Below, in pieces: positions 46,132-56,636 of a stretch of DNA of 63,209 bases. Source of the DNA: Chitinophagaceae bacterium (GTDB taxonomy: Bacteria; Bacteroidota; Bacteroidia; Chitinophagales; Chitinophagaceae); assembly GCA_023229465.1 (NCBI GenBank), contig JALNZE010000018.1:1-63209 (forward strand). The letters are read 5' to 3'. A model generated the notes under the pieces. The model searched no databases. It worked only from the letters and a program-made list of their open reading frames with translations, and was not told where the DNA came from. Positions within the stretch are counted from its first letter, which is position 1, and each line of letters opens with the position of its first letter. The position numbers and the translations under genes were made by a program.

Positions 46132-49100
46132 ATGAACAGCGCTTGCCAAGCCTTTACTAAAAAGGCAATAGTACTTCTTACAATTATATTGTCGGGATCC
46201 CTGACTTTCTCACAGAGTCCTGTGATGATTCGCGGCATTGTTCAAAATGAGAAAGGAGAAAAACTGCCGGGTGTTGCTGTTACAGCAACGAACGCCAAAA
46301 CAAAATTCAGTGCTGGTACTAATTCTGATTCGTCCGGCATATTTGAGTTTGTAAAATTGCCTGCCGGCAGTGGTTATAGTTTCTCTTTTTCTTCCTTAGG
46401 TTATGAGCCGCTTACTATGTCAGAATATACGATAAAGCCTGATATTACCCTTACACTTGCTGTTAAACTAAAAGAACAAATTGTTTTGTTGAACCAGGTT
46501 GTAATTACCGGCTATACTTCACAAAGAAAAAAAGATTTGACTGGAGCCGTTTCTGTCGTAAATGTTGAAGAGATGAAAACTACGCCAGGTGCCGGCTTCG
46601 ACCAGGCTTTGCAGGGAAGAGTGTCCGGAGTAACGATAATGAATAGCGGACAACCGGGAGGTGGTGTTGCTGTTCGAATCAGGGGTTTCAGTACGATCAA
46701 TAACAATGATCCATTATATATTATTGACGGGATACCTGTAACTGGATCCATCAATACCCTTAATTCAGCAGATATCGAGACCATACAGGTATTAAAGGAT
46801 GCTTCTTCGGCTTCGATCTATGGTGCTCGTGCAGCCAATGGTGTGGTTATCATTACAACAAAAACGGCTAAAGCCGGAAAGACACAACTTACCTACGATG
46901 GATACGCAGGTATTCAAGAGGCAGCCAATCTTCCTAAATTATTAAACACAGACCAATACAGTAAGTTATGGTTCCAGGCGTTAAAAAATGGTGGACAAAC
47001 CATTCCTGCGGGAAACCCATATGGCTCAGGCCCTGATCCTGTTATCCCTGATTTCCTTGATGCTGCAAAAACAACGCCGGCCGGAAATACAGACTGGTTG
47101 AAGACCGTATTCAGAACCTCGTTGGTTCATTCGCATACCTTAAGTTTTCTACAAGGAACGGATCGGGGGTCAACAGCATTTAATGTTGGATATTATAATC
47201 AGGAAGGCATCCTTAATTATACCGGCTATAAGCGATACTCCGTACGATTCAATTCTGACTATACTTTTTTCAACAGACTTCGAATCGGGGAGTTTGCAAC
47301 GGTTACCTACTCCGAAACAAATAATACCGGGGAGAATGCAGCACTTGGTACTGCTCTGATCAGTTCGTTCAATGCTGATCCACTACTTCCAGTCTATAAT
47401 ATTTACGGAAATTTTGCAGGACCCGTTCCTAATATGCCTATCACAACACGAAATCCACTTTCAAACCTTAACTCTGATAAAGATAATATGGAGAAGAGGT
47501 GGAGGGTATTGGGTAAAGTGTTCGCAGAACTCAAAATGGGAAAGGGGATAACCCTTTCATCTAATTATGCTATTGATTATTTAGGCTTTAACGGCCGGAT
47601 ATTTTCGCCTACCTATTCAGAAGGAACCCAGGTTAACAGCACAAGCAGTCTGACAGTATCAAATAGTTATGCACTTATTTCGACATGGTCAAATTTTATG
47701 CAGTTTAAGAAAAGTTTTGGCAGACATGATTTAGATATGCTTGTCGGAACTGAATTTATTTCCAGATATGCTGAAAGTATGAGTGCCGGCAGACAAGCAA
47801 TTCCCGTAAACGATCCGGCGGCCCAGCAGCTCAATGCGGGTCAGCTTACACCGACAAATAGTGGCACCGCATTCAGATCTGCACTTTTCTCTGAATTCGG
47901 AAAAATTAATTATGCATACAATGAAAGGTTTCTTGCATCTTTTACCTTGCGAAATGATGCTACTTCGCGCCTCGCAAATGGGTACAATTCCCAGGTGTTT
48001 CCCGCCTTTTCATTGGGCTGGCGAGTTTCAAAGGAACCATTCTTTGCGCGCCTGACCCCAGTTGTAAACGATTTTAAAATAAGGTATGGTTGGGGACAAA
48101 ATGGTAACCAGGAAATCAGTGATTATTCCACATTCTCAACCTTTGCATTAGATCTAAATAATACTTACTATGATATAACAGGGTCTAATATTTCTTCTCT
48201 ACCGGGGTATTCTCAACGAAGAATCGGAAACCCAATGTTGAGATGGGAAACGACAACTCAATCTGATATTGGTTTGGAACTGGGATTGTTCAGGAATTCT
48301 TTGACAATTTCAATGGACTACTATACAAAAAAAACAAAAGACCTGCTGGTGCAACCACAGTTGCCTTCCACCATCGGTGCTGCAACACCTCCATATATTA
48401 ATGGCGGAAGCATGTTGAACAAGGGGCTTGAATTAGAATTGGGCTACAGGCATAATGCAAAACCATTCAGCTATTCCCTGGATGGCAATATTTCATTTCT
48501 TACTAACCGGATTACTGCTTTAACAGATGAGCTTTCCTTTATCGCTAGTCCTGTGAGTAATACTTTGACACGTAACCTCGAATTGCAAAGATCCGTTGTG
48601 GGTCAGCCTATTTCGTCTTTCTATGGCTATAAAGTTGCAGGGATCTTTAAAACACAAGCGGAAGTTGATGCATATCCCGCCCAGGCCGGAAAAGCCATAG
48701 GCCGGTTTAAATATGAGGATATCAATGGCGATAAGGTCATCAATGACAAAGACAGGACATTTCTTGGAAGTCCGCTACCCAAATTCAGTTATGGTTTCAA
48801 TATGCGATTTGCATATAAGGGGGTTGACCTCTGGATGTTTTTCCAGGGAGCTTCCGGAAACAAGATATTTGAGTTTACCAGATGGTATACTGATTTCTTT
48901 GCTAACAATTCGAATAAAAGTATCAGACTCTTAAACGCATGGTCTCTTACGAATCCTGATTCAGATGTGCCAATGATCACCACTTCAAATACAAACAACG
49001 ATACCCGTCCATCAAGTTATTTTATTCAGAATGGTAGTTACCTGAGATTTAAAACCATTCAACTGGGTTATACTTTCCGGGATAACGTTCTTGGAATTCC

Positions 49101-49287
49101 CGGAGGAAAAATGAGGTTGTATGTGCAGGCCCAAAATCTGTTCACCATCACTAAATATACGGGGATGGATCCAGAGGTGGGATTACAGGATTATGGAAAT
49201 GCGAACCGAAACCTTGATATGGGAGTTGACAGGGGAATCTATCCGGTTTCCCGCTCATTCTTAATTGGATTTACCGTTAAACTTTAA
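46132..49287 (+). CDS. SusC-family TonB-dependent receptor
   Basis: A 1051-residue outer-membrane transporter. The signal peptide ends LTFSQ near residue 29. A carboxypeptidase-like repeat (RGIVQNEKGEKLPGVAV), a plug with KKDLTGAVSVVNVEEM, the SusC mark DPLYIIDGIPV, and a barrel ending in SFLIGFTVKL follow. No STN (secretin/TonB N-terminal) signalling domain lies before the plug. Confidence 0.96.
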   Translation: MNSACQAFTKKAIVLLTIILSGSLTFSQSPVMIRGIVQNEKGEKLPGVAVTATNAKTKFSAGTNSDSSGIFEFVKLPAGSGYSFSFSSLGYEPLTMSEYTIKPDITLTLAVKLKEQIVLLNQVVITGYTSQRKKDLTGAVSVVNVEEMKTTPGAGFDQALQGRVSGVTIMNSGQPGGGVAVRIRGFSTINNNDPLYIIDGIPVTGSINTLNSADIETIQVLKDASSASIYGARAANGVVIITTKTAKAGKTQLTYDGYAGIQEAANLPKLLNTDQYSKLWFQALKNGGQTIPAGNPYGSGPDPVIPDFLDAAKTTPAGNTDWLKTVFRTSLVHSHTLSFLQGTDRGSTAFNVGYYNQEGILNYTGYKRYSVRFNSDYTFFNRLRIGEFATVTYSETNNTGENAALGTALISSFNADPLLPVYNIYGNFAGPVPNMPITTRNPLSNLNSDKDNMEKRWRVLGKVFAELKMGKGITLSSNYAIDYLGFNGRIFSPTYSEGTQVNSTSSLTVSNSYALISTWSNFMQFKKSFGRHDLDMLVGTEFISRYAESMSAGRQAIPVNDPAAQQLNAGQLTPTNSGTAFRSALFSEFGKINYAYNERFLASFTLRNDATSRLANGYNSQVFPAFSLGWRVSKEPFFARLTPVVNDFKIRYGWGQNGNQEISDYSTFSTFALDLNNTYYDITGSNISSLPGYSQRRIGNPMLRWETTTQSDIGLELGLFRNSLTISMDYYTKKTKDLLVQPQLPSTIGAATPPYINGGSMLNKGLELELGYRHNAKPFSYSLDGNISFLTNRITALTDELSFIASPVSNTLTRNLELQRSVVGQPISSFYGYKVAGIFKTQAEVDAYPAQAGKAIGRFKYEDINGDKVINDKDRTFLGSPLPKFSYGFNMRFAYKGVDLWMFFQGASGNKIFEFTRWYTDFFANNSNKSIRLLNAWSLTNPDSDVPMITTSNTNNDTRPSSYFIQNGSYLRFKTIQLGYTFRDNVLGIPGGKMRLYVQAQNLFTITKYTGMDPEVGLQDYGNANRNLDMGVDRGIYPVSRSFLIGFTVKL

Positions 49288-49297
49288 TCATTGTTAT

Positions 49298-50971
49298 ATG
49301 TATAAAGTAATTATTACAGCAGCCTTAATTTGCACCCTAATAGGATGCAGCAAGTCACTTGACCAACAACCAATTGGAGAACTTTCTGAAGATCAGCTCA
49401 AAACAAAAAGTGGTGTAGAAAGTATCATCATTGGCGCCTACAGCATTCTAAATGGTCAGTTCGATGCTGGAGAGGCTTATAATTCACCAGCCTCCAACTG
49501 GAGTTTTGGTGATGTAAGGTCCGGGGATGCATATAAAGGATCTACTGGTACTACAGACCAGATTAATATTCACGACATGGAAGTATTTTCCAGCCTGACT
49601 GCTTCCAATCTGGATGCTCAAAGGAAATGGGCGTGTCTGTACGAAGGCATAAAACGTTGTAATAATGCACTTCAATTACTGCCAGACGCAACTGGTTATA
49701 CCAACCAGTTGAAACAACAACGGATTGCAGAAATGAAGTTTCTTCGGGGGCATTATTATTTTGAATTAAAGAAGATTTTTAATCGTGTACCTTATATTGA
49801 TGAAACCGCTGAACTCAAAGAAGACTTTTATGTTTCGAATGATGCTTTGGCTTCAGATCAATTGTGGACGAAAATAGAAAATGATTTTAAGACCGGTCTT
49901 TCTGTACTTCCATCAACAAAGAGTGGAGAACCTGGTCGCCCGACCCGGTTTGCAGCCTGGGCCTATTTATGTAAGTCATATATCTTTCAGAAAAAATGGG
50001 CTTTGGCTTCTGCAGCAGCTGACACAGTGATTGCCAGCGGGATATTTAGTCTGATGCCCAACTACCCCAATGTATTCCTTCCTGAAAATGACAATGGCAC
50101 TGAAATCGTTTTCGCAGTTGAGCATTCTATTAATGACGGGTCTACCGGTAATAAAAAGGGATCTGCCGGTGACAGGCTCAACAGAATTGCAACACCCGCA
50201 GGTGGTGGCTATCCGGCAGGAGCTCAGGGTTTTCATAGGCCTTCACAAAACCTGGTTAATGCATTTAAAGTAACGGCACTTGGATTACCTGCAAATAGTG
50301 ATGTGAATCTCACAGCTACAGACCTTGTTGATCCAAGAGTGGATTTTTCAATTGCAAGGGTCGGTATTCCATTTCTGGATTATACTAAAGAAACATATAA
50401 GGCAAATTGGACACGGGGAAATGGAGTGTATGGGAACTACAGTGTAAAGAAAAAGATGGTTTCACCTGTGTCAACTCATTATGATAGGACCAACCAGGGT
50501 ATCACAGACTTGAACTGTTATATTATCCGCTATGCTGACATTTTACTTTTCAAAGCAGAAGCCCTGATTGAAACAGGAAATATTGACGGCGGGATTGCCC
50601 TGATCAATCAACCCCGGAACCGGGCAAAGAATAGTAAGAGGATTCAAAACCTGGCCCCGGCAACTGGCGATGCCGCCAATTATAAAGCGGAACCTTACAC
50701 AATCCCCTTTGTTGGCGGATATCCGACAGCCATTGCAGCCCTTAAATTGGAACGTAGGCTGGAATTATCGCTTGAAGGACACCGTTTTTTTGACTTAGTA
50801 AGATGGGGTGATGCTGCAACATTTCTTAACGCCTATTTTTCAATGGAAAAGGCAAGAAGAAGCTACCTGACCTCTGCTTTATTTTCAGTTGGTAAAAATG
50901 AATATATGCCCATACCTCAATCTGAAATTGATCTTAGTAAGGGCAAACTGACACAAAACCCTGGGTACTGA
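49298..50971 (+). CDS. SusD-family surface lipoprotein
   Basis: A 557-residue lipoprotein from ATG 49298. The lipobox is TLIGC near residue 17, and the frame's earlier start at 49265 overlaps SusC needlessly. The helical SusD N-terminus (LKTKSGVESIIIGAYSIL) and the C-terminal ELSLEGHRFFDLVRWG are clear. It forms the lid over SusC. Confidence 0.95.
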   Translation: MYKVIITAALICTLIGCSKSLDQQPIGELSEDQLKTKSGVESIIIGAYSILNGQFDAGEAYNSPASNWSFGDVRSGDAYKGSTGTTDQINIHDMEVFSSLTASNLDAQRKWACLYEGIKRCNNALQLLPDATGYTNQLKQQRIAEMKFLRGHYYFELKKIFNRVPYIDETAELKEDFYVSNDALASDQLWTKIENDFKTGLSVLPSTKSGEPGRPTRFAAWAYLCKSYIFQKKWALASAAADTVIASGIFSLMPNYPNVFLPENDNGTEIVFAVEHSINDGSTGNKKGSAGDRLNRIATPAGGGYPAGAQGFHRPSQNLVNAFKVTALGLPANSDVNLTATDLVDPRVDFSIARVGIPFLDYTKETYKANWTRGNGVYGNYSVKKKMVSPVSTHYDRTNQGITDLNCYIIRYADILLFKAEALIETGNIDGGIALINQPRNRAKNSKRIQNLAPATGDAANYKAEPYTIPFVGGYPTAIAALKLERRLELSLEGHRFFDLVRWGDAATFLNAYFSMEKARRSYLTSALFSVGKNEYMPIPQSEIDLSKGKLTQNPGY

Positions 50972-50973
50972 TC

Positions 50974-52221
50974 ATGAAGAAAATTTCCAGACATATTATT
51001 TTTTCGTTTTTACTGTGTATAGGATATACTGCCATGTCCCAAATGGATCACCGGGCATTTGATCCAGGGTATCGGTTTGTGTCAAGCGGCAACCCAGTTC
51101 AGGATAAGAACTTTTATTTGCTGACACTTCTACAAGCAGATTCAACTCTGTCCAGCTCTTTGTCTACTGCTATCATACCAGAGTTGGGGATAAAATTACC
51201 TTCTTGTTTGCAGAGCAATGAATGCTATATAGCTGAAATGATGTGGACTAATGAAAAAAATGAAAAGGTATTTCGGGCACTGGATGCGCTTTATATTAAA
51301 AGCAAGAAGCTAAAGGCGCTAATAAATGAACATATGCGTCCATCCGGCTACTTCCAGTTATACGAAAAATTCAGTGATACGGCGCTTTTGCATGCGGGTT
51401 GGCGGGATGCTTCGGCAGGCATCAACCAAATACTGGCTGCATATGCATTCGGGAATGGATTGAGGTATCCAAAAATTGATTCGTCAACTTATGATGTAAA
51501 GTCAAAATACTATAAAGACCTTTTTCAGGAAATCATTCATCAGGGTCTGGCATTGTCAGTATCGGCCCATCAATTATTTTTTCAACCCTCTCTTGATCTT
51601 GCATTATTTCTGCTTGAAATCAATGACCGTGATGAAGCTGCCCGCCTGGAGCCCTTGTCCCATACTAATGCAGCAGCATATAATAAAGTTGCAAAAATCA
51701 ACTGGACAGATTTTCCATACTCTTCCATTTTGGTTCTTGGTGAAGGGCCTGAATTTGACAATATTCCCATCAGTCCGTACGGCAAATTGCGCTGTAACAT
51801 GGCAGCTGAACTTTACAGGAAGCGGCAAGCTCCTTTTATAATTGTTAGCGGAGGCTACGTACATCCGTTTCAAACAAAATTTTGCGAAGCGGTCGGGATG
51901 AAGGATTATCTCGTGAATGTATGCCGAATTCCATCCGACAGGATAATCATTGACCCGCATGCAAGGCATACCACCACCAATTTACGAAATACAAACCGGA
52001 TAATTTTCAGAGCCGGGATACCCACCGACAAACGAGTGCTTTGTGTAAGTAGTCGTTCACACATTGATTACGTGTTCAATGAAAGATTTAGCGTAAGATG
52101 TTTAGCTGAAGTGGCTCATGTACCATACAGGGAGATTGTCCGTGTCAATGCATTTCAGTTCAGTTATTACCCGGTAGGAGTGTCTCTTCAAATGAACTCT
52201 GCTGACCCACTCGATCCTTGA
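50974..52221 (+). CDS. YdcF/DUF218-domain exported protein
   Basis: A 415-residue protein with a signal peptide (IGYTAMSQ). The last half is DUF218-like: SILVLGEGPE, GKLRCNMAAELYRKRQAPFIIVSGG, IIIDPHARHTTTNLRNTNRII and SSRSHIDYVF. The N-terminal ~230 residues are specific to this type. It lies two bases after SusD. Its role is unknown; members are tied to envelope glycan metabolism. Confidence 0.8.
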   Translation: MKKISRHIIFSFLLCIGYTAMSQMDHRAFDPGYRFVSSGNPVQDKNFYLLTLLQADSTLSSSLSTAIIPELGIKLPSCLQSNECYIAEMMWTNEKNEKVFRALDALYIKSKKLKALINEHMRPSGYFQLYEKFSDTALLHAGWRDASAGINQILAAYAFGNGLRYPKIDSSTYDVKSKYYKDLFQEIIHQGLALSVSAHQLFFQPSLDLALFLLEINDRDEAARLEPLSHTNAAAYNKVAKINWTDFPYSSILVLGEGPEFDNIPISPYGKLRCNMAAELYRKRQAPFIIVSGGYVHPFQTKFCEAVGMKDYLVNVCRIPSDRIIIDPHARHTTTNLRNTNRIIFRAGIPTDKRVLCVSSRSHIDYVFNERFSVRCLAEVAHVPYREIVRVNAFQFSYYPVGVSLQMNSADPLDP

Positions 52222-52246
52222 TTAATCAACTTTTAAAATATCAATT

Positions 52247-54958
52247 ATGACGAGGATTCAATTTTCAATATTCTTGGTGTTTTTACTTTCAATTCTACTT
52301 TCTGACGATATTAACGCTCAGAAATACCGCTGGAACGTTATCATGCCGACAGGCAAATTATTTAATAATAATCTTCAAGATAACAATGGACAAGTTGTAG
52401 GCGATTTTCCTGGTGATTCAAAAGCGACACTTCGCATTTATGAATTTGATCCTTTCTCACAAGATCCGGACCATATAGGTGCAATTTTATATGAAGGCGT
52501 TGCAGATAAATTTGCATTTATCAATGAGGTAAGGCCTGTTATATACAAGCATGAGGATCTGAATACACTCAAAGATTACATTTACGGGGATTGGCTTAGT
52601 ACAAATGTATCTGCCTCCTTTATGGCATTGGACCAAAAAATTGCAAAAGAAAGAAATGAGACGCCAGGTCCTGTTGGCTCTATGCCGAGGCCTGTAATTC
52701 TTGAGTTAGCCATGACAGGTGGCCCATATATAAGAGGGATCAAATTTCCGGGATTCCAACTTGTACCGGTGGAAAGCTATCAGAATGCCGTGGATTTTCG
52801 AAAAATACTAGAAGCCGTTAAAAAACCACTGGATTATCCTGATTATGTAATAGTCGCAGCGCACCGAGGCTATTGGAAAGACTACCCGGAAAATTCTTAT
52901 CCGGCCTATGACCTGGCGGTTGCGGCAGGTGCTGATATGGTTGAGCTTGATACTCGGATCACAAAAGATGGAGTTCTTGTCGCGTTTCATGATGAATGCC
53001 TGGACAGAATAACCACTGGAAGCGGAAAGCTGAAAGATTATACATGGGATCAGGTGAAACAATTCAAATTGCGTGATCGATTTGGCAACCCTACTGGGAT
53101 GCGCATAGTTTCCATTGAAGAAGCTTTACTTTATTTGAAAAACAGGGCGCTGGTAAATCTTGATATTAAAGAGCGTGTAACAAAAACCGAAGATCTTCTG
53201 ACACCCACTTTTCGAAAAGCACTTGAGATTGCCAAAACCACCGGTACACTGGGCCAACTCGTTGTAAAAGGGAAAATGCATACTGATGAAATGCAAGATT
53301 TGTTAGATGGGCTGGATTTGAAATTATCCGATTTTATTTATACTCCTGTTGTTTTTGGTTGGGATACGGAAGGGGGCGATGCAAAATTATTAAACCGGTT
53401 TGTAATGGATTGGTTGCAAAGCTCGATTTCAGGAATCGAGTTAACGTATAAAGTAGGATATGACCCCATACTTCAATTTATACCCAAAGCCATTAACAGA
53501 GGAATCAGAAGTGGCGTTTATACATTTTGGCCGGAAGATGAGAACGGGGTGATAGCCGAAGATAATATTAACAATAAGGATAACTATTGTAAATACAACT
53601 ATCGCCAATATTATTTCTGGGAAGAAAATGCCTGGGGAGATGTTCCAAATTACGCTGCGGTTTCTGGTGGAAGTTCAGGTGATCCTATTTCTCCAGACGA
53701 CCGTGACTATGGCGGAGGCTCTTATGATTATGTCAACTATCGATCGAAAAAGGTTGCCAAACCTGATTTTATGAATGATGGAAGAGGGGACTGGGATTGG
53801 TTATTTGAGCAGGGCGCGGACTTTGTAATTACTGATCGACCCGAATTAATGATTGAGTATTTAAAGGTATTGGGTAAACGCAGGCTTGAAAAAGCAGTAT
53901 TGCGGGAAGTTACGATTCCCGATTGTCCCTTACTTGAAGATGGGGTGGGTGGCAAAAAAAGGGTTCTCAATTTGCGGGGATTAGTACGAAAGGTTGACGA
54001 CTATCATGTTTTGGATTTTTTTGTGCCAGATACAAGATTAATTAATGTTGATACCAATCTTGTACTTAATGAGTACAAACAATACAGCAATGGTAAAACC
54101 CGAGAAGATGTCCGCAAAATATTTGTTGATAATCATTACTGTGATTGCTCAACTCTGTTCGGTGATAGAGATTCAAGTAAAGTGGCAGCAATCAGGAAAT
54201 TTCCGTTACGCACACTGCCAGAGTGGTCTAAGATTTATACGGGTTATGACATTTATATGAATACAAACTGGTTTGATGTAAAGTCACCTTGGCCAATAGA
54301 TGATCCAGACAAACGGAAAACAATTCCAAAAGCACCCTATAAAGAACCATGTACAGATGTATTTGGCTATTGGCAGAGCACACCTGAAAACGGGAAAAAT
54401 ACAGGAAATTTATTAACAATAAATGATAAACCAGATCCCAGTTATCACAATTTCGATGCGCTGTTAATGACAATTGATGGGACCATTAAAATGGTAAAAA
54501 AGGCAGATATCCCACCTTATTTCGCAGATCCAAATAATTACAAATCACGATTTGCAGTGGGAGGCTACATATTAGCATTAAATGGCACTCCGGTACCTTA
54601 TAGTGAACTTCCCGACGGTACCAATAAAACGGCCGCTAAAAAAAGATCCTTAATAGGCCTTAATGGTGACACATTAATATTTGCTGAGTTTCAAAGCCCT
54701 ATGATGGAACCCTTTGAAGCGGCATATTTAATGGTAAACGAATTTAAATGCAAGGATGTCTTTATGATGGATGCTGGCGGGTCAAGCACTATGCTTTCAA
54801 GCCGGGGTCAATTTCCTACATTAGAAAGCGATGCTGGTCCCTATTTAACCTCGGGAAGTGCTCCTGAAGATAAAAATCTACAAGACGTTCGCGTATTCAG
54901 ACCAGTTCCCAATTTCATTTCTGTAAAGGTGAAGAAAACAACAAATAAAACTAAATAG
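52247..54958 (+). CDS. GDPD-NAGPA fusion phosphodiesterase
   Basis: A 903-residue exported protein. A signal peptide (LLSDDINAQ) precedes a GDPD-type catalytic domain at residues ~205-540: VAAHRGYWKDYPENS, DMVELDTRITKDG and FHDECLDR, giving the His/Glu-x-Asp/His-Asp metal site. A C-terminal NAGPA-like (DUF2233) phosphodiester glycosidase domain follows (residues ~735-890), ending in the MMDAGGSSTMLSSRG motif. Together they suit a substrate carrying glycosyl and glycerol phosphodiesters. Confidence 0.82.
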   Translation: MTRIQFSIFLVFLLSILLSDDINAQKYRWNVIMPTGKLFNNNLQDNNGQVVGDFPGDSKATLRIYEFDPFSQDPDHIGAILYEGVADKFAFINEVRPVIYKHEDLNTLKDYIYGDWLSTNVSASFMALDQKIAKERNETPGPVGSMPRPVILELAMTGGPYIRGIKFPGFQLVPVESYQNAVDFRKILEAVKKPLDYPDYVIVAAHRGYWKDYPENSYPAYDLAVAAGADMVELDTRITKDGVLVAFHDECLDRITTGSGKLKDYTWDQVKQFKLRDRFGNPTGMRIVSIEEALLYLKNRALVNLDIKERVTKTEDLLTPTFRKALEIAKTTGTLGQLVVKGKMHTDEMQDLLDGLDLKLSDFIYTPVVFGWDTEGGDAKLLNRFVMDWLQSSISGIELTYKVGYDPILQFIPKAINRGIRSGVYTFWPEDENGVIAEDNINNKDNYCKYNYRQYYFWEENAWGDVPNYAAVSGGSSGDPISPDDRDYGGGSYDYVNYRSKKVAKPDFMNDGRGDWDWLFEQGADFVITDRPELMIEYLKVLGKRRLEKAVLREVTIPDCPLLEDGVGGKKRVLNLRGLVRKVDDYHVLDFFVPDTRLINVDTNLVLNEYKQYSNGKTREDVRKIFVDNHYCDCSTLFGDRDSSKVAAIRKFPLRTLPEWSKIYTGYDIYMNTNWFDVKSPWPIDDPDKRKTIPKAPYKEPCTDVFGYWQSTPENGKNTGNLLTINDKPDPSYHNFDALLMTIDGTIKMVKKADIPPYFADPNNYKSRFAVGGYILALNGTPVPYSELPDGTNKTAAKKRSLIGLNGDTLIFAEFQSPMMEPFEAAYLMVNEFKCKDVFMMDAGGSSTMLSSRGQFPTLESDAGPYLTSGSAPEDKNLQDVRVFRPVPNFISVKVKKTTNKTK

Positions 54959-54959
54959 C

Positions 54960-56615
54960 ATGAGAAATATTACCATATCGCAAGCGCCAATAGGTCTCAT
55001 TATATTATTTCTTCTGACCAATTTCAATTTTGGAATCTCGCAGGGTTCTATGGTAGCGAAATATCCTCTTCAAATGGAAGGAGAAAAAATCCTTCGGCTG
55101 TATGATGTATCCGGTAATGGCCTTCATGGAAGATTAGTCAACAAATCAAGGACACAAATTGCAGACATTTTTAGGCGCGCAGAAATATTTCCGAAGGCTT
55201 CATGTATTCAGAAGATAGCGCCGGAAGATGCTGCTATTACGATACCTGATGTATACAGTAACAAAGACATAACAAAAACAGGATTTACAGTTTCGTTTTG
55301 GCTTTACCTTGATTTTTCCTCGGATCAGCCTGACTTGAAAACTTATGATCCGGTAAGCATTGTTAGCCTTCCGGACATTAATATAGTTCGCCAATACACG
55401 AAAGTTGGAACAAGCGTTAAATGTCAGTTCATCTTAATTTACTCTAATGACACCTATTCATCCCCAGACATTGTTACCCTTCAAACCCCTGTTACTAAAA
55501 CTGGGTGGCATTTCTTTGCAGTCGGTTATGATCCATATTATCATCATCCACAAAGGGGGAAAACTGAGACATTTCATAATATTGACATGTATTCTTATTA
55601 CCTCGACACTACCCTGTATTATGATTCAAGTCCCCTGGCTATGAAATTTACACAGTCCTTGGGGTTTGGCAATTTAATTAAGCGGGGCACGAAGAAAGAA
55701 GGTACCTTATTGGACACAAAATTTTTGGGCAAAGCATGGAATATTACTTTTTATGATTATAAACTTGGCCTGGAAAGTATTAACGACGACAGAAATAACT
55801 CCTATTACCTCGCTAAAGAAGGAATGGATCATCGAGGCAGAGAAAATTTTTACATCATTAAATCTGCGACATCTTTTTATCCTTGTAATGAAGTGATTAA
55901 CCCATATGAAACCCAAATCTGGGATGTAGTTGGATTGCGAAATTCAATCTCAACCCGAGGCGTCGATTTTACTGACGACAGATTTGGCAATAAGAAATTA
56001 GCATTGCTAATGACTGATTATGGTAATGTGACATTACCTGCCTTTTATGAGTCCGCATCTCAATTCAAGACACCAGGATTTGATGTGCGCAGGGGTTTTA
56101 CCATATCATTTTGGACCTACATAGACAGATTCCTCTATCCACCTGATGATCAAAGCGTCCCTTATTTCCCTACCGATACCGCCTTTCACTTTTTCCATAT
56201 AGCATCCAAGGGTTATGAAGGTGGACTTGAGATGATACGTGACAGGCTTGTTCTCAACCGGTTTATTAACCTAAATCCTACCAGAGATTGGAAGATGTGG
56301 CTATGGGATCCTATTTCCTTTGGGAATCAGAAAGGGTGGTACCAGGTCATATTTACACAAAAGGAAAATGCCATAAGAGTATTGATGTATAAACCGAATG
56401 GGGAAAGGGTTGCTACAATGAACTATTTTAATTCTCAAGACTATTCGAAACTGACTTATGCAAGATTTGGGTTTGGAATTGATAAACATGACGAAATAGG
56501 ACCATTGTCATCTGCCTGCAGGTACCTTGATGATGTAAGGGTATACAGTTGGCCATTCTCCGAGGAGGAGGCAGATGAACTTCACAATTATGACTTAATT
56601 AAACCTAAAAAATAA
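54960..56615 (+). CDS. LamG-like secreted protein with two lectin-type domains
   Basis: A 551-residue exported protein (signal peptide end NFGISQG). Two jelly-roll-like halves appear, one with FTVSFWLYLDFSSD (residues ~100-265) and one with RGFTISFWTYIDRF (residues ~330-545). Each carries the SFW strand typical of concanavalin/LamG folds. It starts two bases after the GDPD-NAGPA stop and probably binds the same substrate. Confidence 0.7.
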   Translation: MRNITISQAPIGLIILFLLTNFNFGISQGSMVAKYPLQMEGEKILRLYDVSGNGLHGRLVNKSRTQIADIFRRAEIFPKASCIQKIAPEDAAITIPDVYSNKDITKTGFTVSFWLYLDFSSDQPDLKTYDPVSIVSLPDINIVRQYTKVGTSVKCQFILIYSNDTYSSPDIVTLQTPVTKTGWHFFAVGYDPYYHHPQRGKTETFHNIDMYSYYLDTTLYYDSSPLAMKFTQSLGFGNLIKRGTKKEGTLLDTKFLGKAWNITFYDYKLGLESINDDRNNSYYLAKEGMDHRGRENFYIIKSATSFYPCNEVINPYETQIWDVVGLRNSISTRGVDFTDDRFGNKKLALLMTDYGNVTLPAFYESASQFKTPGFDVRRGFTISFWTYIDRFLYPPDDQSVPYFPTDTAFHFFHIASKGYEGGLEMIRDRLVLNRFINLNPTRDWKMWLWDPISFGNQKGWYQVIFTQKENAIRVLMYKPNGERVATMNYFNSQDYSKLTYARFGFGIDKHDEIGPLSSACRYLDDVRVYSWPFSEEEADELHNYDLIKPKK

Positions 56616-56636
56616 ATTCTAATTAAACTTTGTTTT

